Shown: positions 22,986 to 34,231 of the stretch, in pieces
How the letters are laid out: each line of letters starts with the position of its first letter
Numbering within the stretch: position 1 is the stretch's first letter
NCBI RefSeq assembly: GCF_008831285.2
Contig: NC_045144.1
Location: 22,275,716 to 22,339,715, forward strand
Origin: Nymphaea colorata
Lineage: Eukaryota; Streptophyta; Magnoliopsida; Nymphaeales; Nymphaeaceae
Direction: 5' to 3'
Length of the DNA: 64,000 bases
Notes under the pieces: model-generated
The model's database searches: none
What the model was told of the DNA's origin: nothing
Seen by the model: the letters and a program-made list of their open reading frames with translations, nothing else
Translations under genes and position numbers: made by a program

Positions 22986-25070
22986 ACTAAGCCAGCACAA
23001 GCCACGCTTAGTGACAAAGATAAGCAACCTAGATTTTTAAATGAAATATGTTTAGAGTTATGTTTCAGGTTTAGCCCGTTACCTAAATGAGTTATTTGAG
23101 CTTATGTTGCAGGTTTAACCCCTTACTTGCATGCGTTTGCCAAAAATTGAATTCATGTTTAACCCCCTTAAATGGTTTTTGTTTGGCTTGTATTGCTGGT
23201 TTAACCCCTTACCTATTTGGACTGCTTTTTAGCTTGCATTGCAGGTTTAACCTCTTACCTGCGTGCTTTGGCTTGCATTGCAGGTTTTACCCTTTACTTG
23301 CATGGCCGTGCAAGAAATTCTAAAGATTTCCTCTTTGGAGTCAAGAGCTACTCTTGAGTGCACCGGGAGTATGAACAAGGTGAAATAAAATTCCATTTCT
23401 TCATTTATTTCTAATAAATATGCTTGTTATATGCTTGAGATGATGTTCATGCATGATATACTAATTTTCTTGATTAATGAGCAAATGCACAACAAGAATG
23501 AGTGTTCGGTTTGGGACTTTTCCAACTTTGTTGATTTTTGAGGTTCAGACTTCTCGAACCCAGGAAAGCCCTTCACAAATTTGTACATGTTGAAGTTCAT
23601 GTTCAAGTCATTCTCACACTTAGTTGCTTTCTCAATCACCCGATTATGAACCCCAATGAGTGCTTTCTTACGTCGCTCTTCATTTCATGAATGATTGATT
23701 TTTTTTTCCATGCACAACAGTGCAAGAAATATATTTCTTGTAACAAATGAAATGATAATGTTTTTATGATTCACACGTAAAAATATTTGGAATCATTTTT
23801 TTCAATAGATTTTCAAAAGCAAGAAATGAGGCCTTTGACACTTAGCCTAGGCTTTTGCATGAGTCCAAGTTCCTCTCCGGCCTACATAGAAAAATTGAAG
23901 TCAGATATTTCCAAGTTATTTATTGATTTCAGCACTCATGAAGACATGTATATATACATGTTATATACGTATACTAGCACATGACTATCTCTCTTTGTCT
24001 TTCTCTCTTTATGATTTAACATATTCTTTTACAAACTCTCATTTACGTATATATAAATATATATATGTGTATTTCATTATAAAATCTCTCTCTCTCTTTA
24101 TAAAAACTTATTCTCCCTCTCTATTTGATATAAACTTCCTCTTCGCAAGCTTTCATATATGTATTCATACATATATATATATATATACATATATAAGAAT
24201 GTACAAGTATACGTATATCTCTCTATTTTAAATCCTTATTCTTGTGATTTTCAAAATCTCTTTCTCTTTTTCTCCTTATTCCTCTTGTATTCAAGTCTTT
24301 TTTCTTTTTCATTTTTTTGAATATTTTTCTCCCAATACCTTTTCATTTGCCGACTTCATCAAAACCAAAACTCAAGTAATGACCCAAGATTAGATTCATG
24401 CTTGATTGTTTACAACCTTATTCTATTTTCAAAAACTTTTCTCTCTTCATAAAAATATTTATGACAATTATAAAATGAGAAACTTAGATACATGTGATGA
24501 TAGGATGCTCTTAGATCAATGTTATGGTAGGATTGAATGATTTACTCCTAATCATGCAGGGTCAATGCATCCATACATTTATATTCACTTGTGAAATCAC
24601 AAATGATCACAAGTATCTCTCTAAAAGAATTTAAGCAAGATAAGATGAAACTCTAACTACGTAGTAAGCAAATTAGAGCAAAATCTCAAACTTACTTAAA
24701 GTCTTAAGAGAATACTAAAGTGACATCAAAAAGTAATCTCTAAAGTTTTTCAAATGATATTTGTAAAGATTTCTCAATTAAGAATTTCTCAAATCAAAAT
24801 GTTTTACGCTATCAAATGATTCTTGAAAACTTTCTAAAAATCTTGAAATATCAAATCTTCAATATTTTCTCAATCACCGCACCGCATTTTGAATGAAAAA
24901 GATGTTTAAGCAAAAATGAAATACATCAAGAATAAACATAGCCCTTGGATTGATTATCCCTGGTAAAGGCACCAGGAATGGTCGATCCTCTTACCAATGA
25001 GCGAGTCCCTTTCTCTCTCATTAAAAATAAAACCTCATTTTTCTGGAGCACTCCAAAACCAAAAATTTTT
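22986..25070 (+). mobile_element. Family U, copy 2 (plus strand, head to head with copy 1)
   Basis: From 23300 onward this is a reverse-complement match to copy 1 (23300-23420 and 24550-25065). Its middle part (23420-24600) matches 62580-63650, sharing TTTTTGAGGTT..., TGCATGAGTCCAAG and CTCCGGCC blocks. A diverged tandem run of GCAGGTTTAACCCCTTACC-like units of about 45-65 bases fills 23060-23295. TA/TC simple repeats lie at 23945-24240. No coding domain is present. Confidence 0.6.
23060..23295 (+). repeat. Diverged short tandem repeat (GGTTTAACCCCTTAC motif)
   Basis: About six copies of a core GGTTTA(A/G)CCC(C/G)TTACCT at irregular spacing, most preceded by TTGCATTGCA or similar. The 78-codon frame at 23087-23323 is simply this repeat translated. 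Confidence 0.75.
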
Positions 25071-26420
25071 TGGGATGCAAAAGATTGTCTACCAATGCTA
25101 TAATTGATGGAGTTGAAAATGAAAAAATGTTTCTTAATTATGTATTGTATAACATGTGCTTGAAAGATGTCCAACGAAAGTGTACAGTAACAAAAATGTG
25201 GTGTTCACTCCTCTATGGCCAATAAGAGCTCCAATTAGCTATCCAAGTGCTGGTGTAAAGACTATTTAAGTAAAAAAGGCTAACAGTTCGGCAATTGGAG
25301 TACTACTTTGCTTTAGATTATGCAAAGAGGTTTTGACGTTAAATGAAAGTTCCTAACATGGTTTTAGCATGTTTAAAAATTCATTGTGTCCTTTTGAAAA
25401 AGCAATAAGCTTTCAACATAAATAGAGTTCCCACCTTTACCCCATCTCATATTAGGGTTTTTTTTTAATAATCTGGTTTTTAAGTGTGCAAAGTTATTAA
25501 AAAAAAAGTGCTAGAAGAATGGTGGTACCAAACTCAATGTCTTGCACCTCTAAATTTGCAAGGCCTCCCCACCCCCAACCCCGCAAAAATAAAACCCGCA
25601 TATAAAGTTCTTGTTTGGAAGAAGTATCCATTGTGGATTCTGGTAGCCTGAGCTGATTGGTGCCTTCCAAATGACTATTGAAAGACTCAACATACTATAT
25701 GTCAGTTTACTTTCAGTATAAACGATGAGAAAACTATGAAGACTAAGTTCTTCCTCAAGTATTCTAACCGTCTTAAAGTTTCATCAATATCAGGTATCAA
25801 ATAGATTAGAACTTCAAGTTAATTTGAATTTTAAACTAAATACTAAAGGACTCTATTAACCAGACCACAGTCTTCTTTGGCTAGCAGAGGGTAGCTAACA
25901 AAAGGATGAAAAAGGAACAAAAAGGAAAACAAATAAAGATTTAAGGTACCTGACTAGGAAGACTTCTATTGGACCCAACATGCTTCTAAGATGCATTTGA
26001 TAGCACCCTTGTTGATATCCATCATTTTGTCACCAATAATATTTCATAGGGAATAGTTTTTTTTTTGGAACTCCAATCAAATGTTATAAGTTCTGTTTAC
26101 TTAATCGAGATCCAGGACTTGCAATGCCTTGCCATGAGGTGCTTTTATGGAAATGAGTGTCATTCTACACAATAAACAAATAATAGTCAAACAATTGAAA
26201 GCCATTCTAAAGAAGTCTTGACTAATAAATAAAGCACATTGACACTATTGAGCATAAGACTAAGGCATGACATATCATAGTACCTAAATATCATTTATCA
26301 AAGAGATACCACTATTGCAGAACTCCAAAAATCCCATTTATATTGAAATCTCATTGCATAATGCAACTGATTAGCAAACTGCAACTGCACATTCATCCAG
26401 CCCATCTTTCATGTATTTTC
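25071..26420. other. No gene seen
   Basis: AT-rich sequence between family U copy 2 and the gypsy remnant. The minus strand may contain further degraded gypsy sequence toward 26420, but no reverse transcriptase motif was found. Confidence 0.4.
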
Positions 26421-26429
26421 TTGCTTTGA

Positions 26430-27860
26430 TCGATAGGACAATTATCTTTTTTTCACCCTAAAGATTCTTCACTCCAAATTTGACATTTTGATCATTTTGC
26501 ACAAAGATTTTCAATTTCTTCTTCTTGCAGTCAATGTTCACATAGTGGAATTATAACCAATCTATTTCTAGGATCAATATATTGATCACCACTAACTGAG
26601 CTGGTAGCACGAATCCTTGTATTTCAATTTTGAAGTCTTCTATATATGTTATGTAAGTACTTTGTTTTCTACTGGTGTAAGGTCTAACAATCCATATGGC
26701 ATGCTCTTTTCTTCTACTTCTAATAATTCAACAATTCTCTTTGAAATAAAAGAACATGTTGCTCTAGAGTCAAAAATAACATGTGCCCAATGAGAGTTGA
26801 AGTATACCTTCAATGAGATCATTTGATTTGAGATCCTCTATGGTGGTATCCTCTATATTGTTAGCATGGACTCGTATTGGTACCTTCTTCTCTACAAGTT
26901 TGTTATTCCTTTTCTTTTTTGCTCTGCCTCTTTTTTCTTTGGACATTCTCGAATAAAATGTCCCTTGGCACTGCAATATAAACATGTTCCTGTGTCTTGG
27001 TACCATGGTTTACCAGGGTACTGACGTTGACACTTGGGACACTCATCATTCCTCTTAGGTGGTGACGATCTCTACTTTTTGAACTTCTCCCAGGCTTCAC
27101 TGTATCACTGTGGATCCTCTTGAACTGATTTGCCTTCAGTCTTGGCTTGAAGAATCCACTTTTCTTGCCTATTCCAGGACATCTGTCCCAATCCTCTTCA
27201 AAGCATGTAGCTATGTCAATGGCATTATCCAAATCTCTTGAACGACTGCCCATCACCTTGCTCCTCAGCCCATCTTTAAATCCTCTCACAAATTTATGTA
27301 CTCTATCTGCATCCGTAGTGTAAATATGTGGACAATATTTCTCTAAATGTCGAAATTTGACCACATATTCATGTAAACTCATGCTCCCTTTCTCCAATTC
27401 CAAGAATTCTTGCATACACCTCTATCGTGTGAAGGCTGGTGTAGGCATTTTCAAAAATGTCCTTGAAATCATTCCATGTAATCTCCTGTTTGGTGAACTT
27501 CACCTCACTCTACGTTTGCCACCATTCCTCGACATCCCTTTTAGTATAAAGGTTCCAAATTGAACCTTCTTTCATCAAACATGTTTAAAGTAGCCAAGAT
27601 TTTGTCGATCTCCTTCAACCACTCCTTGGCATCATTCATAGCACCATTTCTATTTAACTCTGGTGGTTATAGATTCATAAACTCTGTGTTTTATACCTCT
27701 AGGTTTATGGTTCTTGATTATGTTAGTCTCCACACTGCTTCTGCCAAAAGGAGTACTTTGCACAAGATCATGCATCAATCCTGAGATCATTTGTAAAGTA
27801 TGCATGATAAACTCCTACTGCTACTGGATGCTTTCAATGGTGCTCGGGATCCAAAAAGGT
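26430..27860 (-). mobile_element. Ty3/gypsy gag and protease remnant
   Basis: On the minus strand, a retrotransposon gag domain (frame 26903-27415) has FLELEKGSMSLHEYVVKFRH, then RYCPH-like and FVRGFKDGLRSKV segments. A one-base shift leads to a CCHC zinc knuckle, CLYCSAKGHFIREC, at about 26943-26985. A protease follows, with YFDSRATCSFIS near 26750 (the usual Gly of DSGAT is Arg), and then an ILEIDWL block near 26590. Reverse transcriptase, RNase H and integrase are absent. Gag-like codons also run upstream to about 27860. It is dead, with several stops. Confidence 0.85.
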
Positions 27861-28364
27861 TGGTATTTCTATTTTGGTCTCCATCATTGCTTGGAGTACA
27901 ACTTCTACCCCCCGTTTTTCCACCTCAAGTGTGTGCCATCTGAATCACACATTCATGGGGCACATCATGAAGTTTTCTTTATGTCCATATCTAAACATAA
28001 TTCTACGTTAGTTCAGATCTTTGGGCCTTTTCCCAAACTCAAATACAAACATCCTTCTACACTAGGCGCAGATGACTTTCCTCTTTTTTTTTTGCGATTG
28101 GCACTAGGCATTGGGTACGATGATATAAAAGTTGTCACGAGCTAAATTTTGAGACAATCTTTTTTTCATGTACAAGGAATATATAGATATATTACAAAAT
28201 AAACATCAAGGCTTAAAGGTCAAATCAAATCTTAGGTAATGACCAAGGCAAAGAAAGATCCAACAAGAAGAGCGGGGTTAAAGAACCCATGTAGAGTCCA
28301 AACAAAATACCACAATGACTCAATGAAAACAAAGTCACAAAAATAATCCTAGACTCGACTGAAT

Positions 28365-28377
28365 GCCTATATCACCA
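28365..28377 (-). other. Possible degenerate gypsy primer-binding site
   Basis: On the minus strand TGGTGATATAGGC precedes a CATTCAG stretch and lies upstream of the gag remnant, as a primer-binding site would. The sequence differs from TGGTATCAGAGC by several bases. If correct, the 5' LTR would lie at 28385 to about 29060. Its boundaries were not found. Confidence 0.3.
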
Positions 28378-28384
28378 ATGGTAG

Positions 28385-29300
28385 TCTGTCACAAAACTAG
28401 GGGAGTCTGTCCCAAAAGCCATTAGTCAATAAAGGACTACCTGTAGAGATAGAAGGGAAAAAGGGGTAAATATCTAATCATGGGTAGGGCATGGTTCGAC
28501 AAAATAGATATCATTTATCTCAAACAAAAACCAATATGTTGCTCAAGACCACCACCTATGAGCTGAAATCTTAAGCATCACCAAGGCTAAACTTACTACC
28601 ACAAATGTAGTAACACGAAACAATGTGGGTTGAGAAGATACATCGATAGTCTAACAACTACCAATCATGATTATAGTGACGAGCATCAGCAAAAATCCAT
28701 GTAGGCACAAACCGATGCAGAACATTACCAATCTTCACTAGGCACTCTACAAAGACCAAGGGTAATCTGCAGTGAAACCTCCTAAAATATCCTAGATCGC
28801 CACAACAGCAGCATGGTCCAACCACCCAACCTTAGCCCAAGTGGTAGGCCAGCCTCTCTAGGTACTCGGGTTGAGGAACCAGGAGAAACCTTGCTCTCTA
28901 CAAAAATAGAAACAAAATCTCAGGCCCTTGTGTGCCCAATACCCTATGTTCAGTGGAGTGCGCATGGAGGAATCGGCAGCTACAATGAGCTCATGCCACC
29001 CCATAACCTCCATGGACAAACCAGCCACCAAATTCCACTCGCAACCACATGTGCCATAGCATAAGATATATTTGGTGTTTTATTGTATATGAACAAACGA
29101 TTTGTCATATCAAACTATATTCAAGTAATTCCTCATGAAACCTAGCCTTGAGCATAATTTTCAAGACCAACAAGTTCAACTACCTAAAAATATATTACCA
29201 TACAGAGTTTTGATCATTCTAATTAGATTGGGTTACAATAGGCATTATTGCTCAGCATATCTTAGGGGAGAGAATCTTTCCAATTCCATTTCATTTACAC
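28385..29300. other. Unassigned; possible gypsy 5' LTR region
   Basis: Less AT-rich than its neighbours. An 83-codon plus frame at 28813-29064 has no recognised domain. The position upstream of the minus-strand gag fits an LTR/leader, but no second LTR copy exists here to confirm it. Confidence 0.3.
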
Positions 29301-30045
29301 CTGCAATATAACATTTTTATGAACAACATTATCGATGCTCAAATGTGTCCATAAGATTGTCCATGTGTCCCTGAATATACGTATGTATGAGCAGCATTAT
29401 CAAAATTTTAACATGCACAAATAGCTGCCAGGATATATATGTATGGCAATATTTATCTCTTACTCTAACATGTATATATGATTGTCAAATTGATAGGTAA
29501 GAACGGCATTATCTCATCTCTCATATATCCATATAGTTGTCATATATATTCAATCAAGAACAGTATGATCTCATCTCTGATATATCCATATGGTTGTCAT
29601 ATATGTTCTTGTACAAACAGTATTATCTCATCTTTGATATATCAATATGATTTTCATAAATATTCAAGAAAAAACAATATTATCTCATGTATGATACATT
29701 CATATGATTGTCATATATATGTATGTAACAACAACATTATCTCATCTATGATATATTCATATGATTGTCATATATAAATATGTAAGAACAACATTATCTC
29801 ATATATGAAATATCCATATGATTCTCATATATATATGTTTAACAACTGTATTATCTCATTCATGATGTACTCATAGAATTGTCATATATATTGTCTCTGA
29901 TATATCCATATAGTTGTTCAGGTAAGGTCAATCTTTTCTCAAATCTGATACATTTATATGATTGTCATATATATGCATGTAATGACAATATTATCTTATC
30001 ATTGATGTATCCTTATGATTGACATGTAGACAAATAATATCTTCT
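29300..30045 (+). repeat. 57-bp tandem repeat array
   Basis: The core ATTATCTCATCT(C/A)TGATATA followed by CCATATGATTGTCATATAT recurs with ATCTCA starts at 29511, 29568, 29625, 29682, 29739, 29796 and 29853, a strict 57-base spacing over seven units. Degenerate units extend left (about 29331, 29399, 29455) and right (about 29892, 29993). Because 57 is a multiple of three, an open frame of 99 codons (29478-29777) repeats a 19-residue motif. There is no sign of a real start context or function. Confidence 0.9.
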
Positions 30046-30186
30046 CGCTTTGTTTTCCTTAAAGTTAGTAGACATGTCTCACAAAATTATGCACTACATC
30101 AGTTTTAACATGACTTTAATACAAATAACATCATTCCTTACTCAACAAAGAACACACGCTTCGCTTTGCATGTTATCGAAAGCATC

Positions 30187-30217
<31 letters not shown>

Positions 30218-30600
30218 TATTTTGCATGCATATACATTGACATATCTTTGTATACATTTAAATATATTAAATATCTGAGAACTACATGCTGCACTTAGGT
30301 CTAAATATTTCTATACCTAAAAAATATAAGGTTTGTTCACTCAATCTGCGTGTGGATCTATGTACTCTAAATGCAATCTACCAACACTCTAGTTTATGAT
30401 AGTTGCTGCGCTCGCTCTCTCTTTACACCTGTGTGACATATAGATGTGTATATATTTAAGATCTGATCATAACATACGTATTTAAAGTTGCATAGGTGTC
30501 CAAACATGGGCTTGTTACTGTTTCTAAATATGTACTTGAGAAATTTATGGATCGAGACAGTCCTGATTGACTATGACCGATCAGTTTTTTTTCTTTCCTT
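30046..30600. other. No gene seen; (TA)n at 30186-30220
   Basis: AT-rich, with one TA tract. No coding signal. Confidence 0.5.
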
Positions 30601-30709
30601 GTACTACACATACATAATCATATACATCCAGATTACCACATAACCCTTTTGCACATAACCATATCTATGCGTTAATGATTGCCAACCCAAATTAAGTAGA
30701 GCACTTACC

Positions 30710-30870
30710 TGAACAGAGACTATTTGAATCAGCAACCCACTAGCATCCTTCTCTAACACTTTGTGGTTGAGATGATAAGAGAACAAGTCATTGACCTCAA
30801 TGTAGAATTCAACCAGAGATGCAACAAGCAAATGGAAGGTATCTCATTCTCTCTCCAATCTTTACAAAAG
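30710..30870 (-). pseudogene. Possible exon with 5' splice site, unidentified
   Basis: On the minus strand a frame reads LVASLVEFYIEVNDLF, continuing to LLIQIVSVQ, and stops being protein-like exactly at CAG/GTAAGTGC, a good donor site at about 30709. The upstream part is in a different frame (FVKIGERMRYLPFACC), so a shift or acceptor would be needed. I do not recognise the family. A chance match is possible. Confidence 0.25.
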
Positions 30871-31139
30871 CTTTTTTCACTATGATAGCAGCGAGTAGAA
30901 GGCTAAAATGCCATTTACTCAAGCTTAATAAGCCCTTTTTGATGGCTCCATAATTTCCATTCAATTTTACTGTTACCCAAAGGAAAAAGGGCGACTCTTT
31001 TGCATCTCCTACCCCCATTTAATATCTCTTTTATTCTTTCTAATAGTCCTAACATTCTACTCAACCACACCCCTCTAATTTTAATTATAGATTTAATACT
31101 TAGTTTGATTGGTCCCAATACTTCATAAAACTAAACAGA

Positions 31140-31154
31140 TTATATATGTATATA

Positions 31155-31197
<43 letters not shown>
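31140..31197. repeat. (TA)n microsatellite
   Basis: Nearly pure TATA tract with a few G or C interruptions. Confidence 0.95.
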
Positions 31198-31199
<2 letters not shown>

Positions 31200-32170
31200 G
31201 TTTATATTTCATTACATTAGTTTGAAATTATAGGGCTTTACAGAGATAACGACATGGGTATGAAATAACCATAGGGGTATGAGATAACGAAAGGAGCGTG
31301 ACAAAAAACTAAAAGATGTTTCTTTGCCTCCCAAAAGGGTATAATGCTTATAACGACCTGCATATACGGACTGACATAACCATGCCTTTGCCATCAAGGC
31401 ATTCTTGATAAAGTAAATCCATTGACTACCGATCCCAATTTCATTGTTGAAAACCTTCGTTCACCAAGTGGCAGATCACATGCATGCGAACAAAATTTTG
31501 GTGCACCATGTAGGCATATATAAACCACTTCGATTTAAGTGCAAAAAACAAACGAAGCCTAAGATTGGGAAGAGCTGCAGCTTCCATACAAGGATCTCTA
31601 TAGCCCCCCCTCCCGGGATCCATGGGTTGGACCACAGGCTACAGTCCATCCACGACAGGAGAAGGGGATGCTACTCATGAGCTGGTCAGGGACAGGTTCG
31701 GGTCACTCTTTCGATGCCATGTCTGAGCCTCGGCTATAGATGAATCGTGGCCCGCAGGGATTGATATGAGACTATGGTTCAAATCTTCCCAATTTGAGGG
31801 ATTTTGTAGGTTCATTGATCAGGGGATTAGATTAGCAAAGCCCAAAAATCCCTCGCAAAGTGACACATGCTTCGACTTAGCCCTGTGATCTGCTAATTCA
31901 TCTCTTGATCTGGTATTCTGGGGGAACCCTTGATTGGGAACCTTCTTTTCCTGTTTGAATCTGACTGAAAATGAAGAAGACAAGGAAGCCTTTTCAGTAT
32001 GCACAAGGATATCTATTGAGAATCGCAACAGGAATTCCCCAAGAAGCATCATATGCATTTCAACCACCTCTATTGAACAATTTCACTAGCTACATGCATG
32101 CCATCCTGTCCTCTGCATTTACCAGCAAAGCAGCAATGCCATAGGAAATTCAAAGGAATGCCCATTAGAA
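31198..32170. other. No gene seen
   Basis: Short overlapping frames on both strands (31441-31680, 31819-32067) without recognised domains. Confidence 0.45.
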
Positions 32171-32515
32171 AATCAGATGTTCCTTATTTATAGGGATGTC
32201 AAGGATTGGATTCCAATAGGATATATCTTAAACGTATCCAATTTTTTGGATATCCTTGTACTCCGATTTGAGTACAAATAAAGAGAAATCATATCTGAAT
32301 CCAAATGCGAATTTTGGACTGAATCCAACCGATTTTCAAAATGCATGTAAGAGGATTGGATATAGGAAGTCTGAATCTGCATACAAATTGGATCAGATAT
32401 TTATGTATATTTGATCAATTCAATTCTATTTCTTAATTAGATATTAATTTTTTATATCTGATTTTGTTGGAATGGTCAAATATCCAATTCAAATTGGATA
32501 TATGAAGATCTCTAC
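32171..32515. repeat. Possible small element rich in GGATAT/ATCC motifs
   Basis: Many GGATTGGATA, AATTGGATAT and ATATCCAA motifs occur in both orientations, giving imperfect inverted symmetry as in small non-autonomous elements. No definite termini or target duplication. Confidence 0.3.
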
Positions 32516-32888
32516 CCATTTGTGGCTAAAAAAAAAAAAAACAGTGGTGGAACTAGCAATTTTTAGCTGATGGGCATTATTTAAATCATTCTCATACTTT
32601 AAGGGGCTTTAATATTTACAAATAACTAAAGAATCAAAGGTACATATATAAATATAGCAAAAATTTGTGGGGCTGGTGCTCGTAACTGCCCATACCACTC
32701 CACTGGAACCTCACAAATGCATAGGTGTTTTCTGGCCCACTTCCACCTTACCCAATGATGATAAAAGGAAGATCAAGAATGAGGAGAATCCGGCCTCTAT
32801 TCAGCCAAAGAGAGATTTCATTTCACCCACCAAGAAGCTGCCATCACAAGTTGTTCCAAATCCTCGCAAAATATTCTAGCCATAATCC

Positions 32889-33305
32889 ACCACCACCAGG
32901 GTTGTACACGAGCCAACTTGGGGCCAGCTGGATCTTGACTCATCTCAAAAAACTCGAGCTTGAGCTCAATTGGAACCACAGCACACGCTCGAGCTCGATT
33001 CGACTATATGGTGTCGAGAATTAGCTCAACTCAGTTAACTCATTTATCTTAACCTATCTTGTTTTTTTTTTTAACTCGTCAACTCGTTAACTCATTTAAC
33101 TAATTCAACTATGATGAACCAGTTTTACATAGTTGAGGCAAGCCAAGTTTAAACCAGATGATTTCTTACAACTTGAAATGGACTCATTTAACATTTTAAA
33201 CATAAATTTAAACACGAACTCAACTCATTTATAAATTATTCAAGTTGAGTAGAGTTTTTTCAAGCAAGTTGAAGTCGAATCGAGTTAACTCGATCCATTT
33301 CTACC
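32889..33305 (+). repeat. Diverged relative of the 36578-37015 MITE
   Basis: Starts GGGTTGTACACGAGCC and contains, in the same order as 36578-37015, CTCGAGCTTGAGCTC, TCATTTAACT, ACTCATTTAACATTT and AACTCAACTCATTTATAAAT-type blocks. The right terminus is degraded and no clean target duplication is seen. It is full of GAGCTCGA-type motifs, as expected of this family. Confidence 0.6.
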
Positions 33306-34231
33306 GCCTCCACAGTCATTATCATGTAAGCCCACATTTCTTTCTTTCCACAAGCTGTAGACTGTTAAGACACATAGACCAACAATTCTTGACCAAAAGC
33401 ATGCGAAACTTCTGCTTCCACCACCTTTCATCCTTTCTTGCAAGGAGAGTTGGTACGAATATTAATATTGAACTTCTGGCCCACAAAACACAGGACTTTC
33501 GTCAACTGTTTCTGCATCCCTTTCTAAACTGGGCATCTTGCTGGTCGCTAGTAATACCCCAAACCACTGGATTCAATCCATAGTTGGGAGCTTCTTTCAA
33601 AACATGCACATCTCAATGGGTCTTTCTGGTCCTTCCTCCTGATATAATTGCAAATGTCATTACATTTCAGTGAGGATGCCTCCTGTCCATTAATCCACAA
33701 AAGCTTATCAGCTTCTCCATTCAAAGAGATGGCATAATATACCCATGGAAACTAGTGATACTTGGATCTTAATTCCTTCAACAAGGAATTTACTTGGCCA
33801 AGTAAATCAGAAAAGCTTTACTTCACTTAAAAGTTTAGCAATGTCTACTCCTCCTTTCTCATAGAGGGAAAAGAGGGCACCGCATAGATCTGTCCATGCA
33901 TTTCATTGCATAATGTCTTACGTCTAGGATCTTCTGAATCCCTCCACTAGAAAAGGAGCACAGCTGACAGTCTTTCTCTATCGAAGCCAAAACGGAACGT
34001 GGAATCTTAAAAGCCAAGAGTCAAAAGCCCATAACCAAGCCTACCACATGCCTGAACAAACAAATTCACCCCATAAATTCTCCATGTGTTAACAAGGTAA
34101 ACAATAGAATAACATGAAAGAATATAGTTTTACGAACATTTTGTTTCATTATATGTAAACTCAAAGTTGTATTTGTTTAATGCAATGAAAAATATTTAAG
34201 TAGACCTTTAAAAGTTTAAAAGTAATGTATA
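33306..34231. other. No gene seen
   Basis: A 112-codon plus frame (33245-33583) overlaps the MITE edge and has no domain. The remainder is unassigned. Confidence 0.45.

Noticed and set aside
24000-24231. 102-codon frame at 23923-24231
   Set aside because: Encoded by TA/TC simple repeats inside family U copy 2; low complexity.
29300-30045. CRISPR-like regular repeats
   Set aside because: Units are contiguous 57-mers with no unique spacers, in a eukaryotic repeat-rich setting.
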